DNA from: DASTGO01 sp035719045
GTDB taxonomy: Bacteria > Actinomycetota > Actinomycetes > Actinomycetales > Kineosporiaceae
Length of the DNA stretch: 41,306 nt
Assembly: GCA_035719045.1 (NCBI GenBank)
Contig: DASTGO010000036.1
Coordinates: 1-41,306 of the forward strand
Direction of reading: 5' to 3'
Shown here: piece after piece, positions 38,686 to 41,306 of the stretch
How positions within the stretch are numbered: the first letter of the stretch is position 1
Layout: each line of letters opens with the position of its first letter
Made by a program: the position numbers and the translations under genes
Notes under the pieces: generated by a model
What the model saw: the letters and a program-made list of their open reading frames with translations, nothing else
Database searches by the model: none
What the model was told of the DNA's origin: nothing

Positions 38686-39938
38686 TGGCGCGCGTGAACC
38701 AGCTCACCGTCTGGCTGGGCGAGCGGAAGGTGGCCGTTCTGCGCCGTACCGGCCCAGGCGGCATCTCCTGCGAGTACACGAGTCAGGCTGTGGCGGAGCA
38801 TCCGCTGGGTATCCCGCTCTTGTCCTGCTCGCTGCCGGTGCGCCGCAGCCGCCAAGCTGCCTGGCCGTTCGTCACCGGCCTGCTCCCCGAAGGCCACCAC
38901 CGGACGTCCATGTCACGGCTGGCCGGCGTGGACAGTCTCGACGCGCTCGGGATGCTTGCGCGGTTCGGTCGCGACGTCGCCGGAGCGCTCGTCATCGCTC
39001 CCGACAACGGTGGACCGGACGACGCAGGGGGATCCCCCCGCACTGTTGTGCCGGGCCTGGTCGCACTCAGCGAGGAAGACCTGTTGGCTGACGTGGCCAG
39101 CCTCCCGGCGCGCACGTTGGCGCTGCACGACGACTCCGAGCTGTCGCTCGCCGGGCTGGAGGACAAGATCTTGCTCGTCGACACCCCCGACGGCTGGGCG
39201 CGCCCGGTGCACGGATACCCCTCCACCCACATCCTCAAGGTCGACAACCGGATTCACCGCGGCACCGTCGTGCTGGAGCACGACTGCCTGCAGCTCGCCC
39301 GCCGGGCGGGGATCCCTGCTCCGGCCAGCCGACTCACCAAGGTCGGCGACGCCGACTGCATCATCGTCGAGCGCTATGACCGTGCCGTGACCGCAGGCCT
39401 CGTACGCCGGGTCCACCAGGAGGACTCCTGTCAGGCGCTGGGCATCGACCCGGCTGCGCGCGAGGGAGGCCGCGGCAAGTACGAGTCCCACGGCGGCCCC
39501 TCCTTCGCCGGGATCGCGCGACTCCTGACCGCGTACGGCGCCGATCCTGAGGCCGAACTCGTCCGGCTGCTGGAGCGAGTCACGTTCACCGTCGTCATCG
39601 GCGACGCGGACGCGCACGGCAAGAACATCTCGTTGCTCCATCCCACGCCCGAGCACATCGCACTGGCCCCCCTCTACGACACAGTGCCCACGGCGCTGTG
39701 GCCCCGGTTGCGGCCAACCGCGGCGATGCGCGTGAACGGCTGCACCCAACTCGAGGACGTGACCGCCGAGGATTTGCTCCGCGAGGCACGCCGGTGGGGC
39801 CTGGGGTCGCGCCTCGCCCTGAGCACCCTGGAAACCGTGTCCGGACGACTTCGAACGGCGGCGGCGCAGCTGCCCGTACGGGACGGATGGGACCTGGTCG
39901 GGCTCGTGAACGCCAACCTGAACCGCCTCGCCGGGTAG
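38685..39938 (+). CDS. hipA: HipA-like serine/threonine kinase toxin
   Basis: 417 residues. N-terminal couple_hipA-like domain (LTVWLGERKVAVLRRTG ... FVTGLLPEG), then HipA_C kinase core: SLAGLEDK from Ser154 (the ejectable P-loop, where E. coli HipA autophosphorylates a serine), HILKVDN, VERYDR, HQEDSCQALG, the catalytic loop GDADAHGKN with Asp309, and LAPLYD with Asp332 for Mg. All key kinase residues are present, so it should be active. In E. coli HipA phosphorylates glutamyl-tRNA synthetase and causes dormancy; the target here is unknown. Local base and codon use is slightly less GC-skewed than the core genes. Confidence 0.92.
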   Translation: MARVNQLTVWLGERKVAVLRRTGPGGISCEYTSQAVAEHPLGIPLLSCSLPVRRSRQAAWPFVTGLLPEGHHRTSMSRLAGVDSLDALGMLARFGRDVAGALVIAPDNGGPDDAGGSPRTVVPGLVALSEEDLLADVASLPARTLALHDDSELSLAGLEDKILLVDTPDGWARPVHGYPSTHILKVDNRIHRGTVVLEHDCLQLARRAGIPAPASRLTKVGDADCIIVERYDRAVTAGLVRRVHQEDSCQALGIDPAAREGGRGKYESHGGPSFAGIARLLTAYGADPEAELVRLLERVTFTVVIGDADAHGKNISLLHPTPEHIALAPLYDTVPTALWPRLRPTAAMRVNGCTQLEDVTAEDLLREARRWGLGSRLALSTLETVSGRLRTAAAQLPVRDGWDLVGLVNANLNRLAG

Positions 39939-40209
39939 CGGTTACCGGGATGCGTCGACCCGTCCACTGTTTCCCACCCGGGGTCGAGCCTGCCGACTAC
40001 CTTCCGCGCCCGCAGACACGCAGTTCGGCAGTGACCAGGTTCCCCCGATCATCACCGCACCACCCAGCACGGGACTCAGGTGCGGGCCCTGGCCGCTCGG
40101 ACCGCGACGGAGTTGCGCGCCGAGGATGGTGAGGAGTCTGGCAGGGCTACAGCGCAACGGTGACATCACGTCTCTGGAGCGGCGTCTGCGGGCGACCATG
40201 GGCACATGC
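39939..40209. other. Gap after hipA
   Basis: About 270 bases. Short open frames exist on both strands but none shows a recognisable domain, ribosome site or biased codon third positions; I see no RNA gene or repeat. Confidence 0.5.
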
Positions 40210-40524
40210 TCACGAGGCCGCGCCGTCGTGCTCGACGACGACCAGTCGTAGGTGGTCGGCGATCTCGTGGACGCGGCCTACGTCGAGGGGGCCGGTGACG
40301 AAGAGGGCCTGCGCGTCCAGACGAGTCGCGAGGTCCTCAAGGGCGTCGAACTGCAGGTCGTCCTTGAGCGTGCTGGTGCCGAACTCCAGGGTCTCGACCA
40401 AGCCGTAGCCGTCGCGGTTGGCCCGAAGCGCGAGGCCCACCCGCGCCTTGGTGCGGGCGGCGGCGGGCGTTCCCGGGGCCACGTGGAGGAGCCCCAGCGC
40501 CAGAGGCCTGGTACGGGAGGGCAT
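40210..40524 (-). CDS. Small hypothetical protein, faint resolvase-N-like pattern
   Basis: 104 residues from ATG 40524 (GAAGGGGA upstream; an in-frame ATG at 40587 would add an Arg/Pro-rich stretch). The sequence RANRDGYGLVETLEFGTST ... LEDLATRLDAQALFVTGPLDVGR recalls the alpha/beta core of serine recombinase N-terminal domains (GYxLVxxxxD ... LLxxxxxxxADALVVxxxDRLxR), but the catalytic serine region and the conserved arginines are not evident. Not recognised as any named family. It is isolated and minus strand between plus-strand regulators. Confidence 0.5.
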   Translation of the reverse strand: MPSRTRPLALGLLHVAPGTPAAARTKARVGLALRANRDGYGLVETLEFGTSTLKDDLQFDALEDLATRLDAQALFVTGPLDVGRVHEIADHLRLVVVEHDGAAS

Positions 40525-40685
40525 TGGGGGTCCCCTTCGCCGTCGAGAGTGGAGGGCGCCGGGGCGGGCGGGCTTCGTGTCCGGCACCCGTCCCGGCGCC
40601 GATCTCTACCCTGATTGGTGGTCTGATCTGGGGAAACGTCCTTGTGTGGAATTGTTGTGGCCCTGCCGTGGCCCGTCCGGTTCGG

Positions 40686-40691
40686 TATGGT
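40686..40691 (+). promoter_or_regulatory. Possible -10 box of the terminal XRE gene
   Basis: TATGGT at 40686-40691 fits TANNNT and lies 28 bases before ATG 40720. No recognisable -35. Confidence 0.35.
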
Positions 40692-40719
40692 CTGTGGATC
40701 ACCGCGACAGGGGGTGGGC

Positions 40720-41306
40720 ATGGCCGGGGTGGATCGCTGGACCGGCCGGGAGACCCGGCTTTTTCGGCACGCCCTGCGCCTGACCGTCCGGGATTTCGCC
40801 GAGGATCTGGGCGTCAGCCCGCGCACGGTCTCCAAGTGGGAAGCCGGTGGGGCCGACCATGAGCCGCGTCCGGAACTGCAACGGGCTCTGGACACCTTGC
40901 TCGAACGCGCCACCGACGCTGAACATGCCCGGCTGCAGGGGGCGCTGACCGGGGCGATCACAGGAAGCCACCGCGCCGAGGGATTTCCGGACGCTCCGGA
41001 ACCTGGTTGGCAGGCCTCGGGCGTGGCCGCGCCAGGAACGATCGCCGGGCTGCCGGTGGCCAGCGCCGATCAGCTCCGGGTCATCGGCCAACTGGTGGCC
41101 GAAGCTCAGGGCCGGGCCGAGGCGGAGCTGGTGGGGTTCTTCGCCGCGAGGATCGGGGACTGCCAGGTTCGCGACGGCAGCCACGGCCCTGTGGAGGCCC
41201 TCCCGGCGACGCTCAGCGTGATCGCGGCCATCGACCTGGCTGCCCGCGAGGTCGCCCGCGCCACCAGCAGGGATCTGCTGGCCTTGGCCGCGCGGGGCGC
41301 GGAGTT
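40720..41306 (+). CDS. XRE-family DNA-binding protein (3' end beyond the window)
   Basis: At least 195 residues; ATG 40720 follows GGGGG. N-terminal helix-turn-helix: TRLFRHALRLTVRDFAEDLGVSPRTVSKWEAGG at about 12-44. The rest is helical, with a linker at about 80-105 and a conserved-looking helical C-terminal part (DQLRVIGQLVAEAQGRAEAELVGFFAARIGDC). This is the layout of the many actinomycete-specific XRE regulators. No stop before the window end, so it is partial. Confidence 0.82.
   Translation, partial: MAGVDRWTGRETRLFRHALRLTVRDFAEDLGVSPRTVSKWEAGGADHEPRPELQRALDTLLERATDAEHARLQGALTGAITGSHRAEGFPDAPEPGWQASGVAAPGTIAGLPVASADQLRVIGQLVAEAQGRAEAELVGFFAARIGDCQVRDGSHGPVEALPATLSVIAAIDLAAREVARATSRDLLALAARGAE

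Noticed and set aside
39942..40205. Small minus-strand frame after hipA
   Set aside because: No domain, no ribosome site and no codon bias; treated as non-coding.
40210..40524. Serine recombinase fragment
   Set aside because: Only a vague match to the fold; the catalytic serine and arginine motifs are missing, so I list it as hypothetical.
37927..41306. Integrated element with attachment site at the tRNA
   Set aside because: I found no integrase and no duplicate of the tRNA 3' end in the remaining 3.3 kb; a right-hand site could lie outside the window.
1..41306. Insertion sequences or transposases
   Set aside because: No transposase-like protein and no flanking inverted repeats with target duplications were seen.

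Overview
The window is high-GC DNA (well above 65 percent by eye) with dense coding, frequent GTG starts, many 4-base ATGA/GTGA overlaps and candidate leaderless starts, which points to an actinomycete (Actinomycetota). The left end carries the conserved actinobacterial order ftsB-like, DUF501, ppx/gppA. I cannot name a genus.

Layout. 1-2.4 kb: division and polyphosphate core genes. 2.5-7.9 kb: envelope polysaccharide genes, namely two divergent Wzz-like polysaccharide co-polymerases, an O-antigen polymerase/ligase-like protein, a family 2 glycosyltransferase and a NodB-type deacetylase. 8.2-24.5 kb: an unusual plus-strand cassette in which carrier-protein chemistry sits among polysaccharide genes: GNAT acyltransferase, AMP-forming ligase, type III PLP decarboxylase and ACP (a triad resembling exosortase-A-associated families), a beta-helix protein, an asparagine-synthetase-like protein with degenerate motifs, an ACP-like protein lacking the phosphopantetheine serine, a canonical AsnB, an NadE-like ATP pyrophosphatase, a third ACP, a Wzx-like flippase, a hexapeptide acyltransferase, a second AMP-forming ligase, an SGNH-like protein and a 4'-phosphopantetheinyl transferase. 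No exosortase, PEP-CTERM protein, initiating sugar-phosphate transferase or sugar-nucleotide gene is in the window.

24.5-24.9 kb is a non-coding patch of palindromes and tandem repeats. 24.9-28.6 kb (minus strand): an APC permease fused to a C-terminal OB-fold-like domain, and a second family 2 glycosyltransferase. 28.9-37.7 kb (plus strand): secreted subtilase with Trp-rich tail, membrane GGDEF-EAL protein, PadR/HAAS pair, family 5 uracil-DNA glycosylase, and a type II NADH dehydrogenase-like flavoprotein preceded by a near-ideal Rex box. A tRNA gene with anticodon UAA but a short variable loop follows. 38.3-41.3 kb looks accessory: a HipBA-like pair with a palindromic operator, a small unknown gene and a partial XRE regulator.

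My working model (inference): the 8.2-24.5 kb cassette builds an ACP-tethered acyl or amino-acyl group, possibly decarboxylated on the carrier as in butirosin biosynthesis (BtrJ/BtrK/BtrI), amidates or transfers it with the AsnB/NadE-like enzymes and acyltransferases, and decorates a glycan whose amino groups may be freed by the deacetylase and which is flipped and polymerised by the Wzx/Wzy/Wzz-like proteins. The AcpS at the end would prime the carriers.
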